From Aaosphaeria pasadenensis (Eukaryota > Ascomycota > Dothideomycetes > Pleosporales): a stretch of 64,000 nucleotides of DNA. The stretch's first letter is position 1. Each line of letters begins with the position of its first letter. This document shows, piece after piece, positions 47,079-58,558 of this stretch. Location: contig JAKLMB010000007.1 in assembly GCA_022813625.1 (NCBI GenBank), positions 1 through 64,000 on the forward strand, read 5' to 3'. Position numbers and translations under genes: made by a program. The notes beneath the pieces were generated by a model. That model was given only the letters and a program-made list of their open reading frames with translations, ran no database searches and was not told where the DNA came from.

Positions 47079-48197
47079 CTATTTGACGGGTGCAGGTGGT
47101 TGAGGAATATTCTCAGGATTCTCAGGGACGTTTGGCTGAGGTGGTTCAGTGATAGCAGGGTTTGGGGCTTGGACGACAGAAGAGGTAGTCACTGGTTCGG
47201 GGATGATCTGAGGTACGAACGATTCTACTAATGGAGCGTTGATAGGTGCACCGGCACCCAGGTTCTCAGGCGCTGGTTTAGCAGTATCCGATGGTGCTAC
47301 TGCTACTTGAGTGCCCGTGAAAATAGGGATCTCAGCACCAGTATAGATAGGATCGTTCAGATCGTTGACTGACTGTACCGTCTCAGAAGGCCCAGGAAGA
47401 ACTGGGGTTCCGATAGTTGGCTGCTGCCCATTGATAGGAATGGAGATGTCGGTTTGGCTGCTGGTTGGCGCAGATGTAGGCGCAGTGGGGACAGGTGTAG
47501 GAGCAAATAAGTCATGCAAAGCGTCGAAGAAATTGGTATAGGTGGTAGTCTCAGCAGATTGAGTTGGCGAACCCTCCTCATTGGACTTTTCACCATTATT
47601 GCACCATGGCGGAGTGAGAAATCCCGTCCAGCAGGGGAGATGATATTCGGACCGTCGCCTCGGTGCCCAGTTCTCTTCAACCCCTTTTGAAGCCGAAGCA
47701 GTGGGGAATACTTCGGGAACCCCCGGCGCTTTGAAATAGTCCAACGAATCGGTCGGGAAAGCCGCACCAGACCCTGTCGGATAGAGTATTCTGCCTCCAC
47801 TGCCAGTTGGAAATACGCCAGATGGGAAGACACCGGGTGGTGGGAATATGCCCTTGGTGACTGCTTGAGTCGGTAGCACATCGGATAGGGACACGCCGGT
47901 TGGATATCGGTCTGATGGGAAATGACCGCTCTCAAAGACGCCTGATGGGAATGGCCCCAATGTGAATTGAGGAAATGCGGAATTATCTGTGGTCGTTCCA
48001 GCGGCGGCCGTTCCAGCGGCGGCCGTTCCAGCGGCTGCAGTTCCAGTGATCACGGAGGTAGCAGAAGTGGATGTCTGTGAACTGGCACTGCCAGAACTAG
48101 GTGCATCGGTAAAGAGCTCTGGCGGTGGAATAGCTTCAACCGCAGCACCTAGGAGAAGTGCTCCTGCAGAGAGGATAGTATATCTAGAATGAAACAT
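47079..48197 (-). CDS. Secreted low-complexity Pro/Ser/Thr-rich protein
   Basis: Single exon, 372 residues. A signal peptide (MFHSRYTILSAGALLLGAAVEA) is followed by a Ser/Thr/Ala-rich segment with three GTAAA/GTAAAG-type repeats. Many FPSGVFPTG-like repeats follow at about residues 75-160. A short island bears two cysteines (LPCWTGFLTPPWCNN) just after the basic run APRRRSE. The C-terminal half is Pro/Thr/Val-rich with no hydrophobic GPI tail, so it is probably released or wall-bound non-covalently. The basic RRR before the Cys island could be a processing site. I do not recognise a named family. Confidence 0.7.
   Translation of the reverse strand: MFHSRYTILSAGALLLGAAVEAIPPPELFTDAPSSGSASSQTSTSATSVITGTAAAGTAAAGTAAAGTTTDNSAFPQFTLGPFPSGVFESGHFPSDRYPTGVSLSDVLPTQAVTKGIFPPPGVFPSGVFPTGSGGRILYPTGSGAAFPTDSLDYFKAPGVPEVFPTASASKGVEENWAPRRRSEYHLPCWTGFLTPPWCNNGEKSNEEGSPTQSAETTTYTNFFDALHDLFAPTPVPTAPTSAPTSSQTDISIPINGQQPTIGTPVLPGPSETVQSVNDLNDPIYTGAEIPIFTGTQVAVAPSDTAKPAPENLGAGAPINAPLVESFVPQIIPEPVTTSSVVQAPNPAITEPPQPNVPENPENIPQPPAPVK
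47996..48041. repeat. 15-bp tandem repeat within the secreted-protein gene, 3 copies
   Basis: Three near-identical copies of a unit containing GTTCCAGCGGCGGCC encode the repeated Gly-Thr-Ala-Ala-Ala peptide near the protein's N-terminus. Confidence 0.75.
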
Positions 48198-49497
48198 GCT
48201 GCAATAAACGAGAGTAACAGTTGGAAATGGGGTGAGTCGAGAGAGTCAGATCAGATACCGGGATAGATGGTTGAAATGACTAAGGAGAGGGTATTGAGGT
48301 CGAAGAGAGGAGAACTGTTTGAGAACTGGTGATGATGCTTTACTCATACGTGGCTGCAAATGCCTTTATAGATATTACCTTGGGGAAGCAAGCACATGCT
48401 GCTTTCCAGTTGGCGTGAAGGAATTCAACTCTGCGTAAGAGGCACATTCCTATGCTATCCTGAACCCCCACAAAATCTTCCTATACACATCCTACTCCGA
48501 CGATATGTATAATATCGCATGAAAGGAACCAAAGGATTTCTTGTAGCATGGCCGAGCGTCAGATCGGGAGGATGAGGCATGGTTAATCAAGGCGATTTGC
48601 ATCAACACCAGGAATTCTCCGAGTTGCATGTTCGTCAGTGCTCGAAAATGGTGCCAAAACGAAGAGAATGAAAGTACGTCTAGACAAAATTTCAGATGTA
48701 TACTAATAGAGCTCCCAAGATGCCTGCATAAGAGGAACTAGGCTTCCATTCTCCAGTCTCTTGTCCAGGCTCTCGTTAGTTACACTCTAAAGATTTACTG
48801 TCTTGGATTATTTAAATCGTCCATAACACTATCTCTTGCTGCAGAAATGACATCACATCGTCTGGTATCCAATGAATGTCACAATCTCGAGTCCGTTTAC
48901 ATGGAAGATTCGTGTAGGAGCGCCGAGCCTCCATCCGTTCGAATGTGGGAAGTCCAGTGGCGTAGCTCCTTCGGAATCCTGGGAGATCATCCTCCGCTCC
49001 TGGCGAGTTCAACCAAAGGGTCTAATTGACGCGGAGAATGAATGGAAGGAGGAATGCTTAATAAAAGGAAGTCCGGCATCCTAGGCCACCCTGCCGCAGA
49101 TGGACCGAGGCTTGCGAGGATTGAAGAGCATCCACCAACGGGGAGGAGAGTCTCGGACGAGAACTTGGGTATCCCGCCGAGTCCTCAAACTAGGCACAGG
49201 GTACGAGGTAGTTAGTACGAATACAGCGCTTGGAGTATGCACAGAAGCAGAAAAAAGATGCCAGAGGCACAGCACATCAGGTGTTCGGCCCGATGGGGCT
49301 GGGATGATGGTGGATGGATGTGTCGTTTAAACCTCCCCGCATTTATCAGCGCAAAGTGGAGCTACCAGAACACGTGCGGGGGTGTTACGCTACCCGCAGA
49401 CAGCTCCGGTCTTATCGGTTTGTCCATCTTTCAAGCGCACCTCTCTCCTCTTTTCCATTTTTTGACTGAAAGTCCCGAGTCGAAGTCGCACACCGAG
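48198..49497. other. Divergent intergenic region, no supported gene
   Basis: Upstream DNA of the secreted-protein gene (minus) and the zinc-cluster regulator (plus). No supported gene. Confidence 0.5.
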
Positions 49498-52376
49498 ATG
49501 AACTTTGTGGACGCTCAACCAGCTTCGTTCCTCGATTATGCGTGGACTACGCCCTCCGACAACAACCCTAATAAACCCGCAAAACCTTCCAAGACAAGTC
49601 GGAAGCAGAATCGGTGTTGCGATCAGTGCAGGAAGGGCAAACGAGCGTGTGACGCAGCCATCCTAGAAGACTCTCTTCTGGATAAGAATGGATCGAGCGA
49701 ACCAAATCCTACGGTGTTTCATTACAGTGGTGAGTCGACACTGCCTTCCGACCCCTCTCAAATCCCTTATCTGACTGGTCAGACGTCTTCGGACCCCTAG
49801 CGCCTTGTAGCAATTGCGAAAAGACGAAGAAAACTTGCACATTCGAATGGCTTCGATCACAACGAGTGTCGCAAGCGGCACCACAACAAAATCCAGCACC
49901 ACCAACAAAGCGACGCCGAAAGAGCAGCCCCTCAAAGAATGCGCCGAATGATGTCGTCGAAGCTGCACCTCAACAGCTGCCGTCAGCTGCCCCGCCGACC
50001 ACTGTACCGGATGCGGGTGGAGACTTTGTGGCACAAAATGAGGGCATGGACTTCGGTTTGACATTTGCCGATATACCCATACCCTCATTTGATTTCAGCC
50101 ATTCTGCATTATCGACATACCAGCATGCACCTCTCATGTATGATGGTTTAGAACATACATTCCGCAATGGCAGTAGTAGTTATGATGGCACCCTGGTTGA
50201 TGAAAGCGATAATTTCCTAGAGCTGGACTCTGGGAAAGGATCGTCGTTCGACACCTCTTCAGAGAGACTTTCGGAAGGGGTCGAAGGTAACAGTCCCAAT
50301 GGGGATTCAAAAGTGCAGAGCTCAGAAGAAGCTTCAACTTCCAATTCAGCGATGGTACGAATACCAAGAAAACGGCGACGACGAAGTTCTTCAAGCTTGC
50401 TTTCGGACCGGTTGCACAACCCTCTTCTTTCGCTAACAAATAATCTCTTTCTATCCACCAACAGCACATTTCTCACCGAAGGCTTGCTCAGGATATATCA
50501 CGACAGTTTCGAAAATGCGCTTTCCTGTTGGTTGACCGAAAGGACCTGTCCTTACAGTAAGGGGTCCGAGGTGTCACTAGCTAACGATGCTGGACCCGAT
50601 TGGAACCGGATTTATTATCGAGTTTTCCGCCTGGATCGGTTGGCATCATCGATACGTGGTCGAGCTTTGAGTTTCAGGGAGGATAAAGCCTCTTCGAAAG
50701 CCCTCAACTTGGCGATCTTTTCTTTCGCAACACAATGGGCGCAATCGAGTCAAAGGAGTAAGGCGAAATATCCATTCCATAGCGACGGCTCCGATGACAA
50801 AAGCACTGCCTTCGGCGGGAACAACGGGATCCTCCCCATGTACAGCGAGTTCGATCGCACACTTCAGGTCACGGCATGGAACGAGGCTCGGCAAGCGCTA
50901 CAAGAGGCCAGGGAGATTGAGTCGTTCCGGGTAGTACTGGCGCACATCGTATTCTCATTGACCCAGCGACCCCAAGACCCGATTGAAGATCCTGCAGCTT
51001 CAAGCGAGGCCTCTTTCTCGATGTCTAACGGAGTGTCGACATCGACAGGATACGATACGGATATGCTAAACACCTCGTCGAACCAGCAAGCCGACACCTC
51101 AGTGGACGACTGCGAAGAGCTTCTATCCAAATTGAATTTGACGATCGAATCAGAAGATCCTCCAATTTATCTGGAACAAGGATTGAGGCTGATCCATTCC
51201 CTGAGGTCACGCATGGCGATTACTGGCACAATGAACAAATTATCACGGAGAGCGAGGTCTTCGAAGCCAAATCCCAATCGATTGACTGCGGCGGACAATG
51301 CGACGGTGGATCTGCTATTCTGGCTTGGTGTTATGTTTGACACAGTGTCATCAGCAGTGCACAAGCGACCTTTGGTGGTACCTGATGAGGATAGCGATAT
51401 CTATGCCCTCGATCCAAGGCCTGCAGATGATGTTATCTCCGATAACGGCCCACTAGACTCAAGGTCTTTAGCGCCCGCCAGCGAAGGTCTTTGGGATGGA
51501 TATCTCTTCGCTCGACAGCGGAAACGATTGTCTGCTGCACCTGTCCGCTGGCCTTGCTCTTACGAACAGGCCGCAGCTGTACTTTGCGATGCCGCACCAG
51601 TAAAAGTACTCCTCTTTAGGAAGATCACTAGGGTGCAAACACTCTTGTCTCGCAATGCCCGCGGCGAACGAATCGAAAAGGCCTTGAAAGAGTCACTGGA
51701 CGTGTATAACCACTGGAATCAGCTGTACGCGCCTTTCATCCGGGACTGCATCGACAACCACGATAGCTTGCCACCACGAGTGCAATCATGGTACATCTGC
51801 CTAACCGGTCACTTCCACCTCGCAGCTTTGCTCTTCGCAGAGCTCGTAGAAATAATCGACGACTCTGAATTGAGCGTCGAAACCATGCGCCAGTCGCGAA
51901 ATTCGTCTAAATTCATCGCCGTATTCCGTGCGAGGAACTGTCAAACACTATCCGATCTCGCGCAATGTGCGTGCCCACGGGAAGGGGCGTCATTCCCCAA
52001 ATCCCAAGATTTTCACTTTGCAGTTAATTCAGCTGCCATTTTAACCGAGCCGTGGACGGCAGTATTAATACAGGCATTTGCCAAAGCAGGAGTTCTTCTT
52101 TTGGAGTCCGAGTCATCAGCGATCACGTCTATTTCAAATGTTGTACATCAGGAGGATTCTTTCAGGCGCGCGGATGAATGCGTTAAGGCGTTATGGTATT
52201 TAGGGCGCAAGTCGGACATGGCTCTCGCTGCTGCACGTATTCTTGGGGACGCTTTGAAGCAACGTCGAAAAGGAGTTGAGGAAAAGCTTAGCGATATGAG
52301 TTCCTTTTTGAGGCCTGAATTGTGGGAAGGCTACGAGGATATGGCGGACCCAATGTCGGTCGAATGTGTTTCATGA
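49498..52376 (+). CDS. AlcR-like Zn2Cys6 transcription factor
   Basis: Nuclear DNA-binding regulator. Exons 49498-49729 and 49783-52376 give about 941 residues; the intron has GTGAGT/GGTCAG ends and a CTGAC branch point. The zinc cluster is split by the intron: CDQCRKGKRAC (Cys41, 44, 51) in exon 1 and CSNCEKTKKTC (Cys86, 89, 96) in exon 2, giving C-x2-C-x6-C-x34-C-x2-C-x6-C. The long Cys3-Cys4 spacer and the TFEWLRSQR sequence right after Cys6 recall AlcR, the Aspergillus ethanol regulator, whose spacer is also expanded. A basic stretch (TKRRRKSS) follows and may be the nuclear signal. A Ser/Asp/Glu-rich region and a second basic cluster (PRKRRRRSSSS) precede the large middle-homology part from about residue 320. 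The target genes are unknown; the cluster is not adjacent to any obvious alcohol-metabolism gene. Confidence 0.9.
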
Positions 52377-52827
52377 ATGGCTAGACAAAATCCAAGTTTA
52401 TCTATGTGGTTTCCCACGATTGGTTGCGTTGCAGCACATTCGTGAAGCCGAACCTTCATTTAAAAGAATGGATGATTGGATGTTAACATCAACGCGATAT
52501 TCGTGCTAGGAGATTCGTCTGATGCAGCGGTTGACGCGAAATACCTTTGGTGATTGTATCAAGCCAGTCCTGTACTATTGATATCACGTGATAGCGCGTT
52601 CCGCTACCACCCTTGAGAACAATGTCTCTATACCCATCCAGTGTCCACAATTGCAACCATCAAGCCGTTACATTGGTGACTTATTGACGTTCAGATTGGA
52701 AAGATCACCGTGTTCAAGTTGGACTCATATGTCCTATGATTACGACAAACTCTGGAGTATTTCCCTATTGAGTACCCTACACGCGTCGAGCGCTTAACAA
52801 GCGAGTTCTATTCGCCAAATCGATCAA
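52377..52827. other. Intergenic region
   Basis: Lies between the zinc-cluster regulator and the GEN1/YEN1-like locus. No gene is seen. Confidence 0.5.
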
Positions 52828-55099
52828 ATGGGGATTCCGGCGTAAGTGTCCGATGCAGCTACGATCAGTGTGGAGACATCGTTCGCTGACTTGATAAATG
52901 TAGACTATGGGGCTTGATCAAAGATCATGACCACAGTATCTCAACGGCCAAACTTGCTGAAGACTTCTACTAACAACATGGCCGGCCATTACGAATCGCT
53001 GTCGACGAGGCTGACTGGCGATTCAATAACTTAACGCCTCAACAGGTATTCGTTATTCGAGAAAGTATGTTGGCTCCACACGCCCACTTGTCATATATAC
53101 TTACGTGTTGAAAGAGTCAAATCAGCCTTACCAAGGCATTGAGAAGGCAATTTTCTACCGTCTATGCCATCTTCTCTCGCTCAATGTTCATCTTATGTTT
53201 GTCTTTGACGGGCCGAGGCGTCCTGCAAAGCGAGGTCGAAATGGCGGCTCGAAGATCGATTACGAGCAGTTGCGAGTTCTCAAAGAACTTCTTCGCTATT
53301 TTAAAGTCCCCTATCACGAAGCTCCTGGGGAAGCCGAAGCAGAATGTGCTCGATTACAGGCACTTGGTGTCGTCGATGCAGTCTGGTCCCAGGATTCGGA
53401 CACGCTGATGTTCGGATGCGATTTTCTCATCCGGGATGATCGGGTAGCAAAGTACAAAGACGTCAACAGCCGATCTAAGGACAACACGAAGAAAGGCTAT
53501 GAAAGTGTCCGAGTGGTTCGAGGCGAGGATATCCGCAGGCACCATGGATTGGATCAATATGCTTTGGTTCTGTTTGCAATGCTAACTGGTGGAGACTACG
53601 ATATGACGGGACTACGAGGTTGCGGTGCGTCTACGGCCTTGAAGATTGTGAAATCGGGAATCGGTACTCTGCTCCGTTCTGCAGAGACACAGAAAGATTG
53701 TGGAGTTTGGAGGGAAACTCTAGTACATCAGCTGCGGAATGCTCCTCGCGCTGGCATGATTAACGTTCCCATGAATTATCCAGACATCAAGACGCTCCAC
53801 AAGTATAGTCGACCTACGATCTCCTCCTATGAACAGCTTTTGAACCTTCGGTGTCTTAAAAGTGGATGGAACAAGCCCCTCGACGAGTTCCAGTTGTTGG
53901 AGGTGACAAGCCAGCGATTCAACATCTGGGGAAAATTCTACATGAACTGGGTGGCTCCAGTACTGTTCACACGATACCTAGTATCAAGGGATCCCGCTCT
54001 ACCTTCTGAAAACATACACGATGTCAAAATCGTCCAACCACGAGGGAATAATAAAGAAGAGCAAGCAGGGGAAACCAAATTACAGCAGAAGGTGACCTTC
54101 TCTCCGTTTGGGGTGTCTTCACTCCAACGAAAAGACTTCGAAGGCGGCGAAAGAAATGGATATTGGACGGGCACGGTGGGTCAACCGTTTGACCCAGATC
54201 GTTGCGTCCAGTGAGAATTTCCAATATATCTGCTCCGCAAAGTGCTGCCCCGAGAAGTGTTGGAACCCCCAGCACCGCCACCCAAGACGCCAGCAGTAAC
54301 AGGCAAAAGGTGCAAAGCGACCGATGACAACCAGGACGCCGAACAGAGCTCTACAGCATCGAAAAAACGGCAAAAGCTAGGCGAAACCCCTGCTGCCATC
54401 AACAGAGACTTGGGAAAAGGACGAGCAGCACAAACATCCCATCAAGCAGCGAAGCAGAGAATCCCTTCCAACACCTACAGTTCGCCCATCCCAGGACGTC
54501 CGCAAATATTCCAAACCCAGAACCCCTCGTACTCATCCCCTGCTTCACGACTAGCTTCGTTCTCGATACCTGATTACGATTCACTCGAACCCCTCCCAGA
54601 TGACGACGATGACGATGACGACTACGCGATCAACTTCGCTGATATTGAGGAAGCCTACCTTCAAAGCATGGAATCGAAAGCATTTATAAAAGACCCGAAT
54701 TTCTCATATGACGATCGAAGCTTCTTCGACACGGGTTTCCCCTCGCCTCCAAGCATGCGGGATTCTACTGGTTCGAACAACACTCCTTCTTTCAGAGCGC
54801 CGGTAGCTCAGCAAGAATATCAGCATCGAACACCGACCATACACCGTGCAAATGCGTCGGGAGCGTCAATAGCGGGATCGAGCTCAGTTCCGGATCTGGC
54901 AGAATTGCGCGCAAAACGCCTTCAGCATCTTTCCAGGGGAGCGCCGCCAAAGCCACAGGCAGGTAGAGATTGTGTTGATTTGACGGGAGATCCAGTGTCT
55001 CGTCCTTCGGGGCAGTCATCGAGGCAAGGTGGAAACGGGGGTAATCCGGGACCTGGAAAGGAAAAGGAAATTGAAGTCATAGACTTGACTGATTTGTAA
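52828..55099 (+). pseudogene. GEN1/YEN1-type Holliday-junction nuclease with two in-frame stop codons
   Basis: XPG/FEN1-superfamily structure-specific nuclease. Exons 52828-52841, 52904-53064 and 53115-55099 join in one frame of about 720 codons. The N-terminus MGIPALWGLIK and the block HGRPLRIAVDEADWRFNN belong to XPG_N. The XPG_I block has HEAPGEAEAECARLQ and SQDSDTLMFG, and the helix-hairpin-helix has LTGGDYDMTGLRGCG, so active-site acidic residues are present. The C-terminus ends in a SUMO-interaction-like VIDLTDL. The frame is broken by TAA at 52971-52973, between EDFY and QHGRP, and TGA at 54212-54214, between DRCV-Gln and EFPIYLL; conserved-looking sequence continues in the same frame on both sides. 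No intron of suitable length can remove either stop. It is a recent pseudogene, a gene with two base errors in the assembly, or a readthrough case. Confidence 0.8.
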
Positions 55100-55422
55100 T
55101 ATTTTGATAGAGTTTCAGTTGCGTAAAAGGAATTCATAAAAGACTGCAATGGACTGGCTTCACTGCAGTCATCAAATCGTTTCACACTACAATGCATGCA
55201 ATATGACAGCTCGGTCAACCGTCCACAAGCAAAAGTAAATTCATCAATTGGAAGCCGGCAATAGATATTAATTCAGTAGTAACTGGGTTTTCCTAGGAAA
55301 AAAAGGGTATATATCCATTACATCGCCCATCCAGCCATGCGAAGAATTACAAGGAGTTGTTGTTACAGTATTAAGATTATTGGTACAGGCAATGGGTCAT
55401 CTCATACTCCGTATGAACGCTT
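55100..55422. other. Convergent intergenic region
   Basis: Short A/T-rich spacer between two 3' ends. It holds TACTCCGTA at 55405-55413, ten bases from the Shg1-like stop codon. Confidence 0.5.
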
Positions 55423-57684
55423 TCATCGACGAGCACGATCGCGGCTCCGACTGCGGCTACGTGACCTACTTCTATCCCTTCGCCTGCGATCTCTGTCTCG
55501 GTCTCTGTCTTTATCTCCATCGCGGTCCCTGTCACGATCTCGATCACGATTTCGGTCTCCTCTATCATCGTTGTTGTCGCGACCAGGTAGGTAGCGATCT
55601 GATGCGTCGAGGCGTGAAGGTCTAGCTCTGTCGTAGCCTCTAGGCCTGAAGTCCCGGTCGCGGTCTCGATCTCGATCTCGGTCCCTGTCACGGTGATTGT
55701 CGCGATCGCGGTCGCGGTTACGAGATCGACTACGTTCGCGATCATTGTTGTCGCGAGGATCTATGCCCTTTCCACGAGCGCCGGGCACGTATCTATCGAT
55801 ACCATCTGGACTTCGAGAACGAGAGCGACGATGTCCACGCCGATCTTGCGAGCGGTCCCTTCGGCCGCCGCGAGAACGAGAACCCGAACGCGAACGTCGT
55901 CTGTCTCTGTCGCGGCGAGGTGAGGGGCTTCGAGATTCAAATCGAGACTTGCGGCGACTGGAGAAAGTCTCGCGGGAAGCGCTCCGATCAACACGCGAGC
56001 CTTCGCGGCGAGAACGCTTATCGCCACGGTCATCTCTGTCTCTGTCCCGGCGTCTGCTATCGTCACGGGCGCGATAAGAGTAGCGGTCGTCATCGCGTCG
56101 CGACCTGCGTTCATCGGCTCTGCTGGCCCGAGATCGTGAGCGACTTCTACTGTGTCTGCGGATGCTCGATCTCCTATCGCGGCTTCGAGATCGAGGATGA
56201 CCTCGAGACTTCTCCTCTGGTTTGGCTGGCGGCGGAAGGTCGAAGCGCGAGATCGGCTTCTTTTCGTCGGCCTTCTCAGAGGCCGGTGCGTCAGGCATCG
56301 GAGTGTCTTCATCCTTGGAGCTCTTCGAAGATTGTTCCGCAGCACCAGCATCTTGCTTCTCAGGCGATTGAGTCTTGTCTTGTGCTTTGCTGCTGCGTTC
56401 AGGAACAGGGTCTCGTGGGACAAGGGATTTGGGAGGCAGAGGTTTCCGCATCGGCGGGTCCAGAGATTCCGATCGTTCGAGCGCTGGTCGCTGTCTAGAT
56501 TTCTTCATCTGCTCACTCTCCTGAAGAAGTGCCTGCAGTGCTGCATCGTCGTCGACCTTGATATCGTCGAGATTGACCGGTTTAGGGGGTTCGGGGGTTT
56601 TCGTCTTTGCCCCTGCATTGCGCCTATCAGCGCCACGACCACGGCTTCTGCTTCTACTTCTGCTTCTGCTATCATCTCGGCGACGGTCTCTGCTCCTGTC
56701 TCTGCGACGATCGCGACTGCGGCTGCGACTGCGGCTACGGCGACTATAGCGGTCACCGTATCGTTCTGAATGCCGCTCACGTTCCCTTCGGATACGCTCC
56801 GAACGTTGTGCTTCCCACTCCTCGTCTTCCTTCTTTTTGCGAGCTCGCTTCTCCTCCCGCTCCTTTTCAATGCGCTCTCGGTCTTGACGGCGACGCTCCT
56901 CTTCTTCTTTCTCGCGCTCCTCCCGTTCCTTGCGCCTCTTTTCGTCACGTTCCCTGCGCTCTTTCTCACGAGCAACTTCCTCCTCCTTTTCACGACGTCT
57001 TCTCTCGTCTTTCCTGGCCTTCTCTTGTCTCTCCTTTTCGAGTTCCTCTTCGAGTTCCTTCGCTCGCTTTGCAGCTCTCTCCTCTCGGCGAGCATCTGCT
57101 TCACGAATGTAGTCTTCGTCAGCTTTGCTCCCGCGCTTTTCCTCTTCTGCAGCGAGCTCTGCACCGATTTCCTGTACCCTGTACTCGCGCATCTTTTGTA
57201 TACCCTGGGAGGTACAAAACTCGTCAATCATCTGATTCAGGGAGGCAGAGACATCTTTGTAGATGTCGGAACGCTCTCCAGCACCCTCGATCAGTGTTGC
57301 TGCAAGTCGCGGGTCCTTGGACAATAATGACGGGTCGCGATCGGTCTCGCGATCGACAAGTTCCTCGATAGAAGCAAGAAGGGCGTCCTTAGCGGGCTAT
57401 TCATGCCTTCCATTAGCATCTGACATGACCGATTTCGAAATCCTCTCAAGATTAAATACCAGAAGAAAAGGAAATGAAACACTTACGGAAGCCTCGAACT
57501 GCGCGAATATCTGCTTTCGCATCGCGTCGTATTCGCCCTTCTTGCGGAACGTGTGGTGCAAGCCATCAATGGCTGATCGCTTTGTCTGCGAAATGGGGAG
57601 ATCGGAAAGCTTGAGCTTCTTGCGTGGAGGCAATGCTGGTCCCTCGCCGTCCAGTGGAGGAGGGTTCTGGTCGACTTCTGCCAT
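55423..57684 (-). CDS. COMPASS Shg1/BOD1-like protein with charged coiled coil and RS-type tail
   Basis: Probable subunit of the Set1/COMPASS histone H3K4 methyltransferase complex, nuclear. Exons 57684-57487 and 57396-55423 (90-nt intron) give about 723 residues. The Shg1/BOD1 domain covers about residues 30-135: FRKKGEYDAMRKQIFAQFEAS, joined across the intron to AKDALLASIEELVDRE, then GAGERSDIYKDVSASLNQ. About residues 160-270 are a Glu/Arg/Lys-rich single-helix or coiled-coil region. The C-terminal 400 residues are Arg/Ser/Asp-rich with long RSRSR and DRDRDRD tracts, as in splicing-related proteins. The tail is unusually long for a Shg1 protein. Open plus-strand frames across the tail are artefacts of its repetitive codons. 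Confidence 0.88.
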
Positions 57685-58223
57685 GGCAGCTGCACCAATT
57701 GGCCAGTCAAATGTGAGTTATCTTCTGTCCTGCAGTGACGTGTCGCGTTGTGCTCTCCAACAGTAGATTGTTGGAGCAAAAGATGCAGGGGACGGAGATG
57801 CACGGACGTAGCTCCCGCGTTAGGTGATTAAGATATTTATGGATTGAGGGTGGTCGACAAGCTGCTGTGTCACGGTCGAACTGAACATGAAATAATGAGT
57901 TCATACATGGACGTCTCTCTTTCGGAATTTTATTCACTAAATTAAGCCATGTTTTGGGGAGATGTCAGGTCGTATGAGTATGAAAGAGAATCAGACGTGA
58001 ACTCCCTTGCCTTGGCGTCACATGATGCGGATGTGGCCCGAGCTTTCTCGTTGGTGAACCTCATCGATGAAGCATGGCCCATCCAAGTAGGCCGAACAGT
58101 AACGCGATCTCGCCGCCCATACGCCACTCCTTGCCTCTCATTCAACGATCAATCGCACTCTATAACAGTCAATCGTAGCATCGCGGCCACCGAATTTCCC
58201 CCTCGGCGCACCAATCTCACACA
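57685..58223. promoter_or_regulatory. Divergent promoter region
   Basis: Upstream DNA shared by the Shg1-like gene (minus) and the small complex I subunit gene (plus). No gene is seen. Confidence 0.5.
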
Positions 58224-58558
58224 ATGGTTCACAAAGTTCTCTTCTGGAGTGGACTCGGTAATTCTCTCTCTCTACCTCAGCGTTCCCGCTCCTCGACCTT
58301 TGGAAACGATGGCTGATTGAATGGTATACAGGTATCGGAGTACGACTATGGCAGCTCGGCATTGAGATGCGACCACTCTTCAACAAGGAATCCCTTTGGG
58401 TCTACCCGGTCTACGCAGGCCTCGGCGGCAGCTTTGGATACTGGCTTATGGGCGTTGAGCAGCGACAGTTCAGACTCCTCGCCGACCGACGAGAGTCTTT
58501 GATTGAGAAGAGGGCACGAAGGAAGGAGAGGGAGGCCGCCGCTGCCGGAGAATCATAA
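58224..58558 (+). CDS. Small mitochondrial complex I accessory subunit (NUXM-like)
   Basis: Exons 58224-58257 and 58332-58558 give 86 residues. The start MVHKVLFWSGLG, then VRLWQLGIEMRPLFNKESLW and GSFGYWLMGVEQRQ, match small fungal NADH:ubiquinone oxidoreductase accessory subunits of the NUXM type. Two hydrophobic segments are consistent with the membrane arm, followed by a charged Arg/Glu-rich helix. The gene is easily missed because the first exon holds only 11 codons and a base. The family assignment rests on recalled similarity of the LEMRPLF-type block. Confidence 0.75.

Noticed and set aside
52926..53030. Intron using GTATCT and the TACTAAC-like sequence to remove the TAA at 52971
   Set aside because: The first usable acceptor would delete the conserved HGRPLRIAVDE block.
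53105..54214. Nuclease core as an independent gene starting inside the second intron
   Set aside because: No ATG at its head, and the sequence upstream encodes the XPG N-terminal block in the same frame after splicing.
54210..54242. A 32-nt intron removing the TGA at 54212
   Set aside because: Too short for a fungal intron, and removal shifts the frame; other nearby acceptors give lengths with the same wrong phase, while conserved sequence continues in the original frame right after the TGA.
55693..57327. Several plus-strand frames opposite the Shg1-like gene
   Set aside because: Products of repetitive Arg/Ser/Glu codons on the minus strand; no domain.
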